DNA from: Candidatus Obscuribacterales bacterium | GTDB lineage: Bacteria > Cyanobacteriota > Vampirovibrionia > Obscuribacterales > Obscuribacteraceae | Reading direction: 5' to 3' | Assembly (NCBI GenBank): GCA_021732565.1 | Contig: JAKFUT010000092.1 | Location: 1 to 64,000 of the forward strand | Length of the DNA: 64,000 nt | In this document: positions 18,402 to 28,900 of the stretch, one piece after another | Layout of the letters: the number at the start of each line of letters is the position of its first letter | Position numbering within the stretch: position 1 is the stretch's first letter | Notes under the pieces: generated by a model | What the model was told of the DNA's origin: nothing | The model's database searches: none | What the model saw: the letters and a program-made list of their open reading frames with translations, nothing else | Translations under genes and position numbers: made by a program

Positions 18402-18432
18402 TTTGTCCGCGAGTGCTTTCACCACAAACTGA

Positions 18433-18471
18433 GGAGAGTCGAGAGCCTCCAATTCGGGCTCGCGACTCTCC
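18433..18471. terminator. Strong hairpin between convergent genes
   Basis: The arms ggagagtcgagagcc (18433-18447) and gggctcgcgactctcc (18456-18471) pair with a single mismatch around an 8-nt loop. It lies 32 nt past the Sel1 gene stop and before the KGG gene end on the other strand. There is no good T-run on either side, so termination efficiency is uncertain. A shared bidirectional terminator is the simplest reading. Confidence 0.5.
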
Positions 18472-18565
18472 GGACAATGAAGCACTTCTGCATCTTTGGC
18501 GAAGTTAAAATTAGGAACTGTGACAGACAGTCGTTTCAACGAAGCGCTGTGAACTGTTTGATTTT

Positions 18566-18901
18566 TTACACTGACTCAGGCTCTTGTTCGTCTTCTTCCA
18601 TGATAGTCGGTTCCTCGAATTCTTCGCTCTGGCTGCGCTGTCTGCGAGCTCCCTGCGAGGCGTGGCCTCCCTTACGACCGGCCTCCGCTGCTTCTTCGGA
18701 AGTGAATTCGTGTGCTTTGCCCGATTGGTGCGCCGCTCGTCCACCTTTGCGACCGGCCTCCGCTGCCTCTTGCGAAGTGAATTCGTGTGCGCGTCCCGAC
18801 ACGTGCGCAGCCCTACCGCCTTTACTTGCGATCTCTCGTTGCTTTTCGGGAGGCATTGCAGCAAACCCTCGATGAGATTTCCCTTCCTTATCTTGAACCA
18901 T
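18566..18901 (-). CDS. KGG-repeat stress protein (YciG/con-10-like)
   Basis: 111 residues from ATG 18901, with a perfect AGGAGG upstream. Three KGG motifs are visible: EIASKGGRAAH, EAGRKGGRAAH and EAGRKGGHAS. They are separated by about 23-residue units (SGxAHEFTSxEAAEA). The C-terminal tail is acidic and Glu/Gln-rich. The family comprises small hydrophilic, probably disordered proteins linked to general stress or desiccation in bacteria and conidiation in fungi. The molecular function is not established. The repeat units are close to identical, consistent with internal duplication. Confidence 0.88.
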   Translation of the reverse strand: MVQDKEGKSHRGFAAMPPEKQREIASKGGRAAHVSGRAHEFTSQEAAEAGRKGGRAAHQSGKAHEFTSEEAAEAGRKGGHASQGARRQRSQSEEFEEPTIMEEDEQEPESV

Positions 18902-19538
18902 CGCTCTTCCTCCTCGTTCTGTTCATATGGGTTTTGACAACTGATGATGGCGAATGTTCCGAACTGCAAGTTTGTCTACATAGCGCTACTCGTCTGTATT
19001 GTCCAAGAGTGGCTGTTTACGCATGTTTTCATTTGCAGTTACACCGACGGCACACACATGAATTTGTTGTGCGTAATAATTGAACGGTACGGAAGAGTTC
19101 CGTGCAAAGCTCCGATTCATGAGGCTTAGGCATCGATGATAATACCCGCACAATGGTGGCACAGGTGGTGAAAAAACTTGTTAGTGTGTTGTACCGCTAC
19201 ATCAGTGTGACTGTCACTTAGCCGCAAAATTGGCTTCCAATCATGATTATGAGATTGTGCACATGAATTACAGTCTGCGATCCGGTGAGCACAATGTGTG
19301 TAGCGCTCTATTCGGCAAGCCGGAGCAAAAGCAGCAAACGCGCTCCAGGCGGGCAACAGTAGCCGTTAATGGCAATCACCAAATGTTACTTGAACGGCTC
19401 CAGCGCAATACACTGGACCTGGTAACGGACCTTTAGTTCCGAAGCAGGGGAGGGGAATTGCTGATGACTTAACGCTTTCCGGTACACGAAGGAGCACCGA
19501 CAACGGTAATGAGCGGGGCTCAACAGCGAAGACCCTTA
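18902..19538. other. Intergenic region, nothing recognised
   Basis: About 640 nt upstream of the KGG gene and downstream of the DUF429 gene. Short frames exist on both strands, none with SD plus protein-like composition. No tRNA-like fold noticed. Confidence 0.45.
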
Positions 19539-20534
19539 TTAGACGGGCGCCGCCAACTTCTGCGGCTCGAAAATCCAGCCTTCAATCAAGACGTCAATGT
19601 TATTGCAAGCGAATGGATCTGCAAACAATGTGGTGTCGTGCGCATACATTGCTGTGGCATAGCATGCCACAAGGGCGTCGAGTGCATGATCCGAGTCGAC
19701 AACAAAATGCTCGAACTTTTGCGGAAAGAATAATTTTGGTGCAATATTTTTCGTCTTTTCTCTAACCGACAATAATCCTTGAAGTAGTTTGTGACGGGTA
19801 GACTGCATCTTTTCCTTATCTTTCTTCTCTTTGCTCTTATAACCTGTATCAGGCAGACCAAGGCAATTCAGTGTAGTTCGCGGATAGATCTCAAGCACGT
19901 TGCAGTGACCGGGACCGCTGTCATGAAACGGCAGAATGGTGAATTTATCTGGATTAAGCGATGCCAGCATGCGCATTCCGTGCCAGGTCATCTGAACCAT
20001 GGAAGGATTTCCCCTGTGTAGAGGGCTTACGCCCTGTACCGTTGTCGCCTTGTCGGTAAACCGTTTTGGCTCCTTCTTAAACCGATGCGCCAGATCCTGG
20101 AACATGTCCAGTGGCATAAAAACCAGATGCTCGACTACTTCCTGCCATTCTTGAAAAGGGGCACGATCTGCCTTATCCGAAAGATAATTGAGAAACTCCC
20201 GCGGCAAAGAGAAGGGAAAATCCAGACCGACCGAGTGTAAGTTGGTCAGTTTGGACAGTTCTCCAGCCAGTGTATGTATCCCGATTTTGGAAAGTTGAGT
20301 AACTTCCACTCCAGTACCGGTGAGGGTGGCTACAACCAGCCACGTCTCGTTCGGCATATCTTTGGAGCCGGTGCAGTCCGCGCCCGCTATCAGCCTCTCG
20401 GTTGGGACAGATCGTGTCAGGTTGAGTTTCTCGAATCCCATAGTTCGGTTCCAAATCCGCAGACCAGCTAATTTTACCCCGGGGTGGAACTGAAGAAATC
20501 GGTAATTTTTATGAGTCGTACGGGGAACAGACAT
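19539..20534 (-). CDS. DUF429 family protein (predicted RNase H-like nuclease fold)
   Basis: 331 residues. Family landmarks are present in order: an early acidic motif in IAGADCTGSK (about residue 50), the VGLDFPFSLP motif (about 100), EIYPRTTLNCLG (about 215) and a C-terminal DHALDALVACYATAMYA motif (about 280-295) with conserved Asp residues. DUF429 proteins are predicted nucleases or nucleic-acid-processing proteins; biochemistry is sparse. An alternative start at Met32 (20441) would place the conserved core nearer the N-terminus. Neither start has a strong SD. It stands alone, with no operon partner. Confidence 0.75.
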   Translation of the reverse strand: MSVPRTTHKNYRFLQFHPGVKLAGLRIWNRTMGFEKLNLTRSVPTERLIAGADCTGSKDMPNETWLVVATLTGTGVEVTQLSKIGIHTLAGELSKLTNLHSVGLDFPFSLPREFLNYLSDKADRAPFQEWQEVVEHLVFMPLDMFQDLAHRFKKEPKRFTDKATTVQGVSPLHRGNPSMVQMTWHGMRMLASLNPDKFTILPFHDSGPGHCNVLEIYPRTTLNCLGLPDTGYKSKEKKDKEKMQSTRHKLLQGLLSVREKTKNIAPKLFFPQKFEHFVVDSDHALDALVACYATAMYAHDTTLFADPFACNNIDVLIEGWIFEPQKLAAPV

Positions 20535-20780
20535 TGCTAATCTAAATACATAGAGAGGATTCTCAGTTTTGTTCAGCGGCAGATAAAAGTTACAAGCTCT
20601 GACGCCGAATCCGAAAAGGTGGATGAGACAAGCGATTCGGCATGACGAATCGGTCGCCCTTACGGGGGTGTAGCCCGAAAGAGGTGAACTATATACTCAT
20701 TAGAGATCTTTTCGTTGATCTATTGTTGTGGAACAATGAAGACGTAGTGGTGCTAGTTCTACTTGGAAAGAGGTCAGGAG

Positions 20781-21044
20781 ATGGCAAAAAAGGAAGCTGC
20801 CCCCACGGATGCCCCTAAGGAGACCGCAGCAGAGGCTGAGGTTGCCAAAGGTGGTGGACCCCAGGCTGTTATTCTGGAAATTCGTACGCCCTCAGGCGAG
20901 GTATGGGGACAGATAATGGCGCCCGCAAAGGAGTTCAAGACGGGATCGAGCGGTTTCTATGCGAACGGAAAGGTGATTGATCCGCAAACGGGCAACCGAT
21001 ATCAGGTTGGCTGTAATATCATTCTTATCGGTAGCAAGAAGTAA
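20781..21044 (+). CDS. Small conserved-looking protein, unknown function
   Basis: 87 residues from ATG 20781, which has AGAGG 7 nt upstream. An earlier TTG at 20763 is less likely. The first 25 residues are Lys/Ala/Glu-rich and probably disordered. The remaining 60 (AVILEIRTPSGEVWGQIM...) look like a small beta-barrel or OB/SH3-like domain, with alternating hydrophobics and Gly turns, ending in Lys-Lys. No signal peptide. I do not recognise a named family; nucleic-acid or protein binding is possible but unsupported. Confidence 0.7.
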   Translation: MAKKEAAPTDAPKETAAEAEVAKGGGPQAVILEIRTPSGEVWGQIMAPAKEFKTGSSGFYANGKVIDPQTGNRYQVGCNIILIGSKK

Positions 21045-21342
21045 GCTAGGCTTACCTGTCTGCATTACCACGAACGGCTAAATGATTGTCTGGTCATTTG
21101 ACTGGATGAGCTTATTTTGGCTGCAAGTAATTTGCGGTGTGCCTTTTCACGAAGCAGAGTCAATTAACTCTTGACTTGGCTCAGCCACGATCATGTCTCA
21201 TTTCGGTGAGGCAAGGTTAGGTTGGGCTGGTTCTGCTTGCTCATCAAACCATCGTGGCAATAATACTCCCCGGACTCAAGAGGGCGATGCGATTGTTTAA
21301 AAGCCGAGTGCTAAAAGGCGCAGCTAACAATTGCCGCCCCGC

Positions 21343-22494
21343 TTAAATTCCGTCGGCGGCTGATAATGCGGGTGTACGCCTGGCGTCTTCTTCGAAGCCC
21401 TTGAAACGTTGTCCGATAGAGTCAGCCGCTACGATAGCGTCTGCTACCGCTTCTGCGGTTACTTCAAAGGGCTCGTTATGCGCTGTTTCACCAGGGGCTA
21501 CGGTGCGGCTTGCGATTCGTCCGAGAAGATCAGACGACATGTCGGTTAACCCGATATCCGCCAATGTGACAGGCAGACCTACGGAGAGACAAAACTCCAG
21601 CACTTCTTCAATCTCGGCTGTAGGTTGTCCTTCGAGAACCAGCTGGGTGAGCAGTCCAAACGCAACTTTCTCTCCATGGTAAGAGCTGTGAGTCTCAGGC
21701 GCGACTGTGAGCCCGTTGTGTACTGAATGCGCGACAGCCAGGCCACCAGATTCGAATCCAAGACCTGAAAGCAGAGTGTTGGCTTCCACCAGCCGTTCCA
21801 GAGCCGGAGTGACGGAGCCTGTGGATACCGCCCGCATGGCATCTGCGCCGTCATCGAGAAGCGTGTTGTAGCAGAGTTCAGCTAGAGCTCTGGCGCTTAT
21901 GGTGGTGGCACCGCCGACCTGGTTTCGCTTGCAAGCATTGAAAACTGTTCTGGCTTCAAACCATGTGGCAAGCGCATCTCCCATACCCGCAACTAATAGC
22001 CTCACCGGCGACTTGGCAATAATCGCCGTGTCCACCAGGACAAGATCCGGGTTTCTCTTGTAGAAAAGATATTCTTCAAATTCCCCTTCCGGCGTGTAGA
22101 CAACTGAAAGAGCACTGCAGGGTGCATCGCTGGATGCCAGCGTGGGGCAGTTAACCACGGGAAGGTTCAGTGCCGCCGCCACTGCTCTGGCAGTGTCCAG
22201 CACTTTTCCACCTCCGGCGCCGACAATAACGGTGGCTTTGTGATTGATCGCTTCGCTCTTGCACCGTTCAATTTCACGGTGAGAGCACTCTCCACTAAAG
22301 TCAACAGTTGCGTATTCTAGACCTGCCGCGAAAAATGTTTTTTTCCAGGTAGCGGCGAGCAACTGTTGAGCGTGCCTTCCAGCAATTAGAAGAGCGACTC
22401 CAGTCAAACCGAGTTTTTTCATCTCTTCGCCCAGCGAAGCTGTGGCGTTTCTTCCTTGAACATAGCGCGCCGGCGCACAAAAGACGGATAACAT
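21343..22494 (-). CDS. gldA: Glycerol dehydrogenase (iron/zinc-containing ADH family)
   Basis: 383 residues from ATG 22494 (GGGAG about 8 nt upstream). This is the NAD-dependent metal-containing polyol dehydrogenase fold. The N-terminal nucleotide domain has VIVGAGGGKVLDTARAVA (about 95-110) and the CPTLASSDAPCSALSV substrate/nucleotide loop. The helical metal domain carries the expected ligands: Asp in GMGDALATWFEAR, His in AVAHSVHNGL and His in SYHGEKVAFG. The match to GldA in motif order and length is close. Reaction: glycerol + NAD+ to dihydroxyacetone + NADH, in the cytoplasm. Related dehydrogenases acting on other small polyols cannot be excluded. It is transcribed divergently from the DUF4139 gene. 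Confidence 0.9.
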   Translation of the reverse strand: MLSVFCAPARYVQGRNATASLGEEMKKLGLTGVALLIAGRHAQQLLAATWKKTFFAAGLEYATVDFSGECSHREIERCKSEAINHKATVIVGAGGGKVLDTARAVAAALNLPVVNCPTLASSDAPCSALSVVYTPEGEFEEYLFYKRNPDLVLVDTAIIAKSPVRLLVAGMGDALATWFEARTVFNACKRNQVGGATTISARALAELCYNTLLDDGADAMRAVSTGSVTPALERLVEANTLLSGLGFESGGLAVAHSVHNGLTVAPETHSSYHGEKVAFGLLTQLVLEGQPTAEIEEVLEFCLSVGLPVTLADIGLTDMSSDLLGRIASRTVAPGETAHNEPFEVTAEAVADAIVAADSIGQRFKGFEEDARRTPALSAADGI

Positions 22495-22704
22495 GGTATG
22501 AACTCCCAAGAGTTGAAAGGAGCAGGTACAGTCGCCACTGGACCACTTGCAAAAAACTGGAAAAATTTAAGATGGTGCCAGTTGCACTGAATAATACTTG
22601 AGATGTGCCGAGAAATCATTAGCGCTGGTGTAGACTGAACGAAAGACCCGGAGAAACCGTGCACAATCCGGTCATGGCGTTAACGGAATTTTCAGGAGGC
22701 ATCG

Positions 22705-24483
22705 ATGCAAGATCTGTCGACGCGATTTTTTTGGTGTGTGTTATTGGCGATTGCAGCGGATGGTTGTGCTCGGTCGGCACTGGCTGAAGGTGCTGCTCCG
22801 CTCAGCGCTCTGGCTGAAATGCCTGTGAAAGAAATTACCGTTTTCAAAGATGGACACGCATTTGTCTTGCACGAAGGGCCGATGCCCACGGATGCCTCGG
22901 GTAATGTTGTAATGGACTACTTGCCCACACCGGTAATGGGCACATTCTGGACATATGCCACTGATAAGGATGCTCATTTGACCTCAGTGGTATCCAGTCG
23001 TCGCAAAGTGCTTGTTCCGCAAACGGCGCTGACTCTGCGAGAATTAGTGGAAGCAAATACCGGCGCTGATGCCAGAATTGTAGAGCTTCGCGGTGTAGGA
23101 GATAAAGCCGGTATCGTTGAATATGATGCGACCGTAATTGGTATACCGACTCGCACTTCTGAAGAACTTGAGGAAACTAGCCCTCCGAACTCAGGCGAAA
23201 TGTTGCCTGTGTTGGGTGAGGTCGTGCTTTTGCGCACCAGCAGTGGTGTGTCGGCAGTGCCCTTGGCCAAGATTGATTCGATATCGTTCAAAGGGAATTA
23301 TCAAGGCAAATTGTCCAGGACCGAGTTTCGTAATTTGCTTACTTTGAAGCTCAATTGGGGTGCTCAACCAGGCAAGAAAGCTGATGTAGGAATGATGTAC
23401 TTACAGCGAGGTATTCGCTGGATTCCGCAATACAAAGTGCAGATTGACGGGAATGGAAATGCAATCGTTAAGTTGCAGGCTTCCATTATCAACGATCTTG
23501 TTGATCTAAAAGACGTGACTGCTCACCTGGTCATTGGAGTTCCTAAGTTTGCGCTCAAAGGCACGCCCGATCCAATTTCTATGCAGGATACTCTGGCTCA
23601 ACTCTCAAGAAATTTCCGTGATCCGTCGCCCTTTGATAACACATTCAGCAATGCAATAATGAGCCAGCAAGTGGCAGGTGCCATGTCGTCAGAGGGACGT
23701 GAAGAGAGCACCAGGGCGCCTTCGGAAGAAATTGCCGGTTCAGGAAAGGCAGAAGATCTTTTTCTCTACACATTGAAGCATGTCACTCTTAAGAAGGGAC
23801 AGAGAATGGTGGTGCCTGTTTGCGAGACCACGGTAAAGTACAAGGATGTCTATACCCTTGATATTCCTTTTGCTCCGCCGCCCGAAATGCGGCAGTATTT
23901 TCACGGACAGCAAAACCAGGTTGATCGTTTGCTTGGTCAGCCGAAAGTTATGCACGAGATTCGACTGGCAAATAAGTCGCAGTTTCCGTTCACCACGGCG
24001 CCTGCCCTCATAGTCAACAATAATCGTGTTCTTGCTCAAGGGCTAATGACATACACTGCCATTGGTTCTTCCACAGACCTTGTGGTAACCAACGCCATCG
24101 ACATTAAGGTGAAAAAGGAGGACAAGGAAATTGCCAGAACTCCCAATGCGGTTACCTGGCAAAGCGATCAGTATGGAAAGATCGATCTTAATGGCGTAAT
24201 CTCTTTGACAAATTACGGCAATAAACCAGCCGAGCTGGAAATTCGGCGCAATGTACTTGGAAAAGTTGCTTCGGCCGATCACAATGGCGTGGCGGAAATG
24301 GTGAATGTGATCGAAGACGACAATTACCGGCCGGAGGATCTGTATCCAACCTGGTGGCAGTGGTATAGCTGGCCCAATTGGTGGGGACATTTCAACGGCA
24401 TTGGCCGCATTACGTGGAAGATAACGTTGGATCCGAAGCAGTCGGTGGATCTCGGTTACAAGTGGAACTACTTCTGGCGCTAG
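22705..24483 (+). CDS. Exported DUF4139-domain protein
   Basis: 592 residues with AGGAGG before ATG 22705. A signal peptide (about 1-28, ending ALAEG) is followed by a beta-rich body. The strand-rich region around residues 225-300 (GMMYLQRGIRWIPQYKVQI, AIVKLQASIINDLVDLKDV, LVIGVP) matches the DUF4139 domain found in mucoidy-inhibitor-A-like and related proteins. The C-terminal part (about 420-592) contains further beta segments and a Trp-rich tail (YPTWWQWYSWPNWWG). It is probably periplasmic or surface-located. No enzymatic motif is seen. No operon partner. Confidence 0.75.
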   Translation: MQDLSTRFFWCVLLAIAADGCARSALAEGAAPLSALAEMPVKEITVFKDGHAFVLHEGPMPTDASGNVVMDYLPTPVMGTFWTYATDKDAHLTSVVSSRRKVLVPQTALTLRELVEANTGADARIVELRGVGDKAGIVEYDATVIGIPTRTSEELEETSPPNSGEMLPVLGEVVLLRTSSGVSAVPLAKIDSISFKGNYQGKLSRTEFRNLLTLKLNWGAQPGKKADVGMMYLQRGIRWIPQYKVQIDGNGNAIVKLQASIINDLVDLKDVTAHLVIGVPKFALKGTPDPISMQDTLAQLSRNFRDPSPFDNTFSNAIMSQQVAGAMSSEGREESTRAPSEEIAGSGKAEDLFLYTLKHVTLKKGQRMVVPVCETTVKYKDVYTLDIPFAPPPEMRQYFHGQQNQVDRLLGQPKVMHEIRLANKSQFPFTTAPALIVNNNRVLAQGLMTYTAIGSSTDLVVTNAIDIKVKKEDKEIARTPNAVTWQSDQYGKIDLNGVISLTNYGNKPAELEIRRNVLGKVASADHNGVAEMVNVIEDDNYRPEDLYPTWWQWYSWPNWWGHFNGIGRITWKITLDPKQSVDLGYKWNYFWR

Positions 24484-24673
24484 ATTTGCGCTGGACCTTG
24501 AGTGTTACTTTGAGTTGTCCTCACCTGGATTCGCTTAGCTTCACTTCACCCGCTTGCATCGCTTCGGCCTTTCTGTCCGCTTTTGCATCGGCGAATTCAC
24601 GACCATTGTTCTATTGCGATACACAATCCGCTCATTCATGTTTATCAGTTTGGTTCCTCCAAAGGAGTGCAAA

Positions 24674-25180
24674 CTAGTGGGGGGCGGCAGGAAGTGCGGG
24701 TACAGGTTTGGGTACTGATGACGGTCGCGCAATTTGAGTGGCGCTCAACAGCCACTTATCGCCTCGCTTTACGATGACCCTGGTGAAGAACATCTGCTGG
24801 GTCTCAGCGTCCGGCACAACGCGCCGCGATACGCCCTGACTCACTATAACGTTCGGCGCAACGCATTGTGATACCAGTGCTGTATCCTCAAGCTTAGCGC
24901 CAGCGGGCAGTTTCGTCATAAGTCGCTTCACCAGCGATTCTATTTCGCTGCGCCCTTGGGTTACATCGCCCCATTCGTTTTGCATTGTCGCAGTTTCGGT
25001 GAATAACGAAACCATCGATGCCGCATCTCGCTTATCGAATGTCGCAGCATAGTCGGTTTGAAACTTCTTCACGATCTCGTCAGTATCTTTTTGAGATAGC
25101 GACTCTTCCGACATCGCCTTCGTCGGAATCAGAAGCAAAAGCAGAGCGACAATCAAGTTCAATTTCATAATCTTATCCAT
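24674..25180 (-). CDS. Exported SnoaL/DUF4440-like (NTF2-fold) protein
   Basis: 168 residues. Met1 and Met5 are both plausible starts; Met5 (25168) begins the cleaner signal peptide MKLNLIVALLLLLIPTKAMS. The mature part has the NTF2-like pattern: a first helix with FQTDYAATFDKRDAASMVSLFTETATM, then WGDVTQGRSEIESLVKRLM, and strands ending FTRVIVKRGDKWLLSATQIA. It resembles the SgcJ/EcaC group of small proteins annotated from SnoaL homology. The C-terminus is a short Pro/Ala tail. Such proteins bind small ligands or have no known activity; the role here is unknown. Confidence 0.75.
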   Translation of the reverse strand: MDKIMKLNLIVALLLLLIPTKAMSEESLSQKDTDEIVKKFQTDYAATFDKRDAASMVSLFTETATMQNEWGDVTQGRSEIESLVKRLMTKLPAGAKLEDTALVSQCVAPNVIVSQGVSRRVVPDAETQQMFFTRVIVKRGDKWLLSATQIARPSSVPKPVPALPAAPH

Positions 25181-25971
25181 TGTGTCCGATACAGAAAACT
25201 AGCAGGTTGATAGGCCCGAGCCGGACGATTCTAGCGTACTTGTATCAAACGAATCCAGGTTGCGACCATCGTGTGTCCATCCTTTTTGCGAGCGCGAATG
25301 TTCGGGGAGTCGAGCTGCAGATCTGCCGGTCTTCTTTTGTCGCCGTATCCTCCGGACCCGCGTCAGGTAGCCCGTCAGGAACTGTTACTTTAAACGTTTC
25401 TCGTTGTGTTTTAGGAGAAATAGGGACAGCGCTACTATTATGGTTCCTAATGCCAGGCAAAATACGGCGATTAGAGCAAAGAATTCACGCGACTTCGGGA
25501 AGTCTTAATTACTTCAGGCGGGGAAGCCACAAAATAGATCAAGATAGAGCTGACCCGAACAATCGCCCTCGGTATGGTCGCGAGATTGGTTAATCGGGGT
25601 TGCGGCTAAATGACTGGTTAGAATTTCCATTTAATGTATCGCTAACTGGAATGCAACAATGTCTATACAATTTGACGCTAGTGTATAGGCAGGAAGAGCA
25701 AGTCCACGGTCCGGAAGCACGGGCGGGCAGCATACCTGCCGAGTGCGGACTATTTGGTTTGGCGGAAATCTATGTAACTGATCGAACTTAATTCAACGCC
25801 TATCGGCAACTGCTGCCACGGCAGCATGCGCCGGCTGTGGCCTCAAAATATTTTGACCTGGTGTTTCGCCGTCGCTATTGAGTTCGGTGAGCATCAGTTC
25901 GCCGTGAACCATTAGACCTCAACGATTTGAATGCACACATCGATTATCGGATATATTCACCTGGAGCTGCA
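25181..25971. other. Intergenic region upstream of the giant gene
   Basis: About 790 nt. A short palindrome tgctgccacggcagca lies at 25811-25826. Frames such as 25180-25593 and 25600-25791 show no SD and no family features. The region should contain the promoter for the giant gene; no clear -35/-10 pair was identified. Confidence 0.45.
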
Positions 25972-28900
25972 ATGAGCGACGATCTGACTAGTACCGATTT
26001 GCCTTATGATTTCGGATATGAAGATGCTGATGATGATGACGGGCAACCTGCCTCACTGCCCGACCTTGTACCAGGCTTACTCGATGATGCTGCCGCATTG
26101 AGACACCTTATTGCCCGCGTTCCGGTGGGCGGTGCGCTTGGCGGCACTAATTATCTGGACGCTTTTAGAGATTTACTCAAGTCTGCCGGGGATACTTTAC
26201 CGGAAGAAGAAGAGCAACCTCAGGAAGATGAAGATCCCGGTGAGGAAAAGAGCACCGAGACTCGACCCGATGGTACGATCGTTACAACCTACGAAAACAA
26301 TTCCACATTTGAACAGCGCAAAGATGGCAGTTCCATTTCGCGAAATAAGGATGGACGAATAGTCTCCATTCGAACCGCAACTGGCGATGTTATGTCTTTT
26401 GGATACGACAAGGACGGAAAGATAAATAGTTTTCGCACCGCAGACGGTATATGGACAAGTGATGACGGCAAGACCTGGAAGCATAGCAATTTAATGCTTG
26501 GCCAGTCACATCCGGACTGGAAGGGAACGCTCAATCTATCAAAAGAAGGAGTTCTGGAGCGTACCGATGAAAAACAGGAAACCATTCACAGTCTGCGACT
26601 TGACGGGACCTGGACTCTGAAGGACAAAAACAATAGAATCCTTCAGGAGCTTAGCGGCGACGGTACAAATACACGCAACGCTTATTCTGAAGCGGGTACT
26701 CTAACGTCCAAGCTCGAGCAGAAAAGAGATGGCCTTATCACGGTGACCGACAGCAATGGCAAGCTCACTGAAGTTTATCCTATAAATGGTTCGTTCAGAC
26801 AGATTGAGCGTTCGCCCGAAGGAAAAGTCACCGGGATACAAATGTCGAATGGCACTCGTTGGGAATCAACCGACGGCAAAACATTCAAACACCCGAACGG
26901 CGAAACGATTACCGGGCAGCCTGAGCTAACAACCGACGGTAGTGTGCAGTTCAAACAGTCGGACGGAAAAATTCTTCGCCTTAACCGCGATGATTCCAGA
27001 GAACTTCTTCAAGGTAGCAAGCTACTCGAGAAAACCAATGCCGATGGTACAAGAATAGTTTTTGACGAGTCGGGTCGTGTTCAGAGAACCGTCGCGCCAA
27101 ATGGACAAATTCGCGTCTTCGGGTATACGGGCAATCGACTTACTTCCGTGCAAGATCCCGATGGAACCATCAGATGGGCCTCGTCAGACGGAAAGGCGTG
27201 GACGAAAGCAGGAACGCGCGAAGCAGTCAATGAAGAGCGCTCTGTTTCGGCCGATGGAATCTACACTTCCGTAAGGGCGGATAAGAGCAGCCTCTCTGTC
27301 AGACCGGACGGATCCAGTGTGAGCAAAGATGCTTCCTCGCGAGTCATGTCGGTTACAGACAAACTCGGTCGTACAACTACTTTCGGTTACGACACGGCTG
27401 GAAAGCTGAACAATGTGAAGTATCCGGACGGCAAAGAACTATCGACCACAGACGGAAAGACCTGGAAGAACAAAGAAACGGAGCAAACCGTTGAAATTGA
27501 ACTCTCAGTTTCAATCAACGGCACTCTGACGGAAAAGTCTGAACATCCGGAAAAGACTGTGGTCAGAGAGCTAGACGGTTCACGGCAAGTCACTGATCGA
27601 AACGGTACACGCCGACTTGAGCCACGCAACGATGGTTCGACTGTTATCACAGATCCAGCCGGCCGCGTCACTCAGGTGTTAAATGGCGACGGCACCGCGA
27701 AATACTACCGATACAACTCGGGTGGGCGTGTGGTTGAAGTTAGCGAAGGAATCGCTAAAGATCTGAACGACCGCGAAAATATTACTTGGACAAAAACGCT
27801 CACCACTGCCGACGGCACTACCTGGAAAAGTCACGACGGGAAGGAAGAATGGCGGGGACAGGTTTTTGTCGGTAGGGACGGAAGCGAGCAGCGCAAGGCT
27901 CAAGATGGAACTGTCACTCGCGCTGCAAGCGATGGAGCGATTGTTAGCACCAACAAAGACGGCCTGGTTACCTTCGTGCGATGCACAGGCGGCAGAGAGA
28001 TTCATGCCGAATACACTGATGGTAAGTTAACGAAATTCAAGAACGGCAACTCCGAATGGACCACTACTGATGGTGGCAAGACATGGAAATCAGGTAACGA
28101 AACCTTTGAAGGCGGGATCAGGTTACTCGCCGACGGTACCATAGAAACTACGACTAATGACCGAGTCTACCAGTACAGACCGAATCATGGACAAGTTGTA
28201 AGCGACAAATCCGGAAAGGTGCTTCAACGATTATTGATCGGAGAAACTCCGGTCGAGTATTCCTACGAGACCAACGGTCGAATTAAGGAACAAACAGAAA
28301 CCCTTGCCGACAGAACAAGAGTTACCAAAGATGGCAGCGGCAATATTGTGCGCGTCTCGCTTCCTAATGGTGAATGGAGACAGTTTGAAAGGGGTGCCGA
28401 CGGACGTGTCGTCGCGATAAGGGAATCGAACGGTACAGCTTTCACATCTGTAGACGGCCGATCGTTTCGCTTGCAAGGCACCGATAATGTCTTTACAGGG
28501 CGCCTTGAGATATCGCCTTCCGGTGCATATAACTTCCACACAGTGGATGGCACTCGCCTCGAACGCGGTCTAGACGGGGCTATACGCGTCTTTGACGGCG
28601 ATGGCAAGCTACGTTCATTGACGTCGGCCGACCGCAGACACGTAGCCTACGATGAAACAGGCCGGGTTACAGAAACGATTGATCCAAACGGCAATCACCG
28701 AAAGTACGCTTACAAGGAAAATCTGCTCGTTTCAATCACCGAGCCCAACGGTGCTGTCTTTAGCAGCGTAGACGGTAAAGCCTGGAAACAAGTCGGCGGA
28801 CCGCGCTCGGCGGAAAGTGAGCGCAACGGTACCTATGCTCTCGATAAAGAAGGTAATTTGACCTTCACCAGAGCAGACAACCGCAGGTTCGTTCATGGAA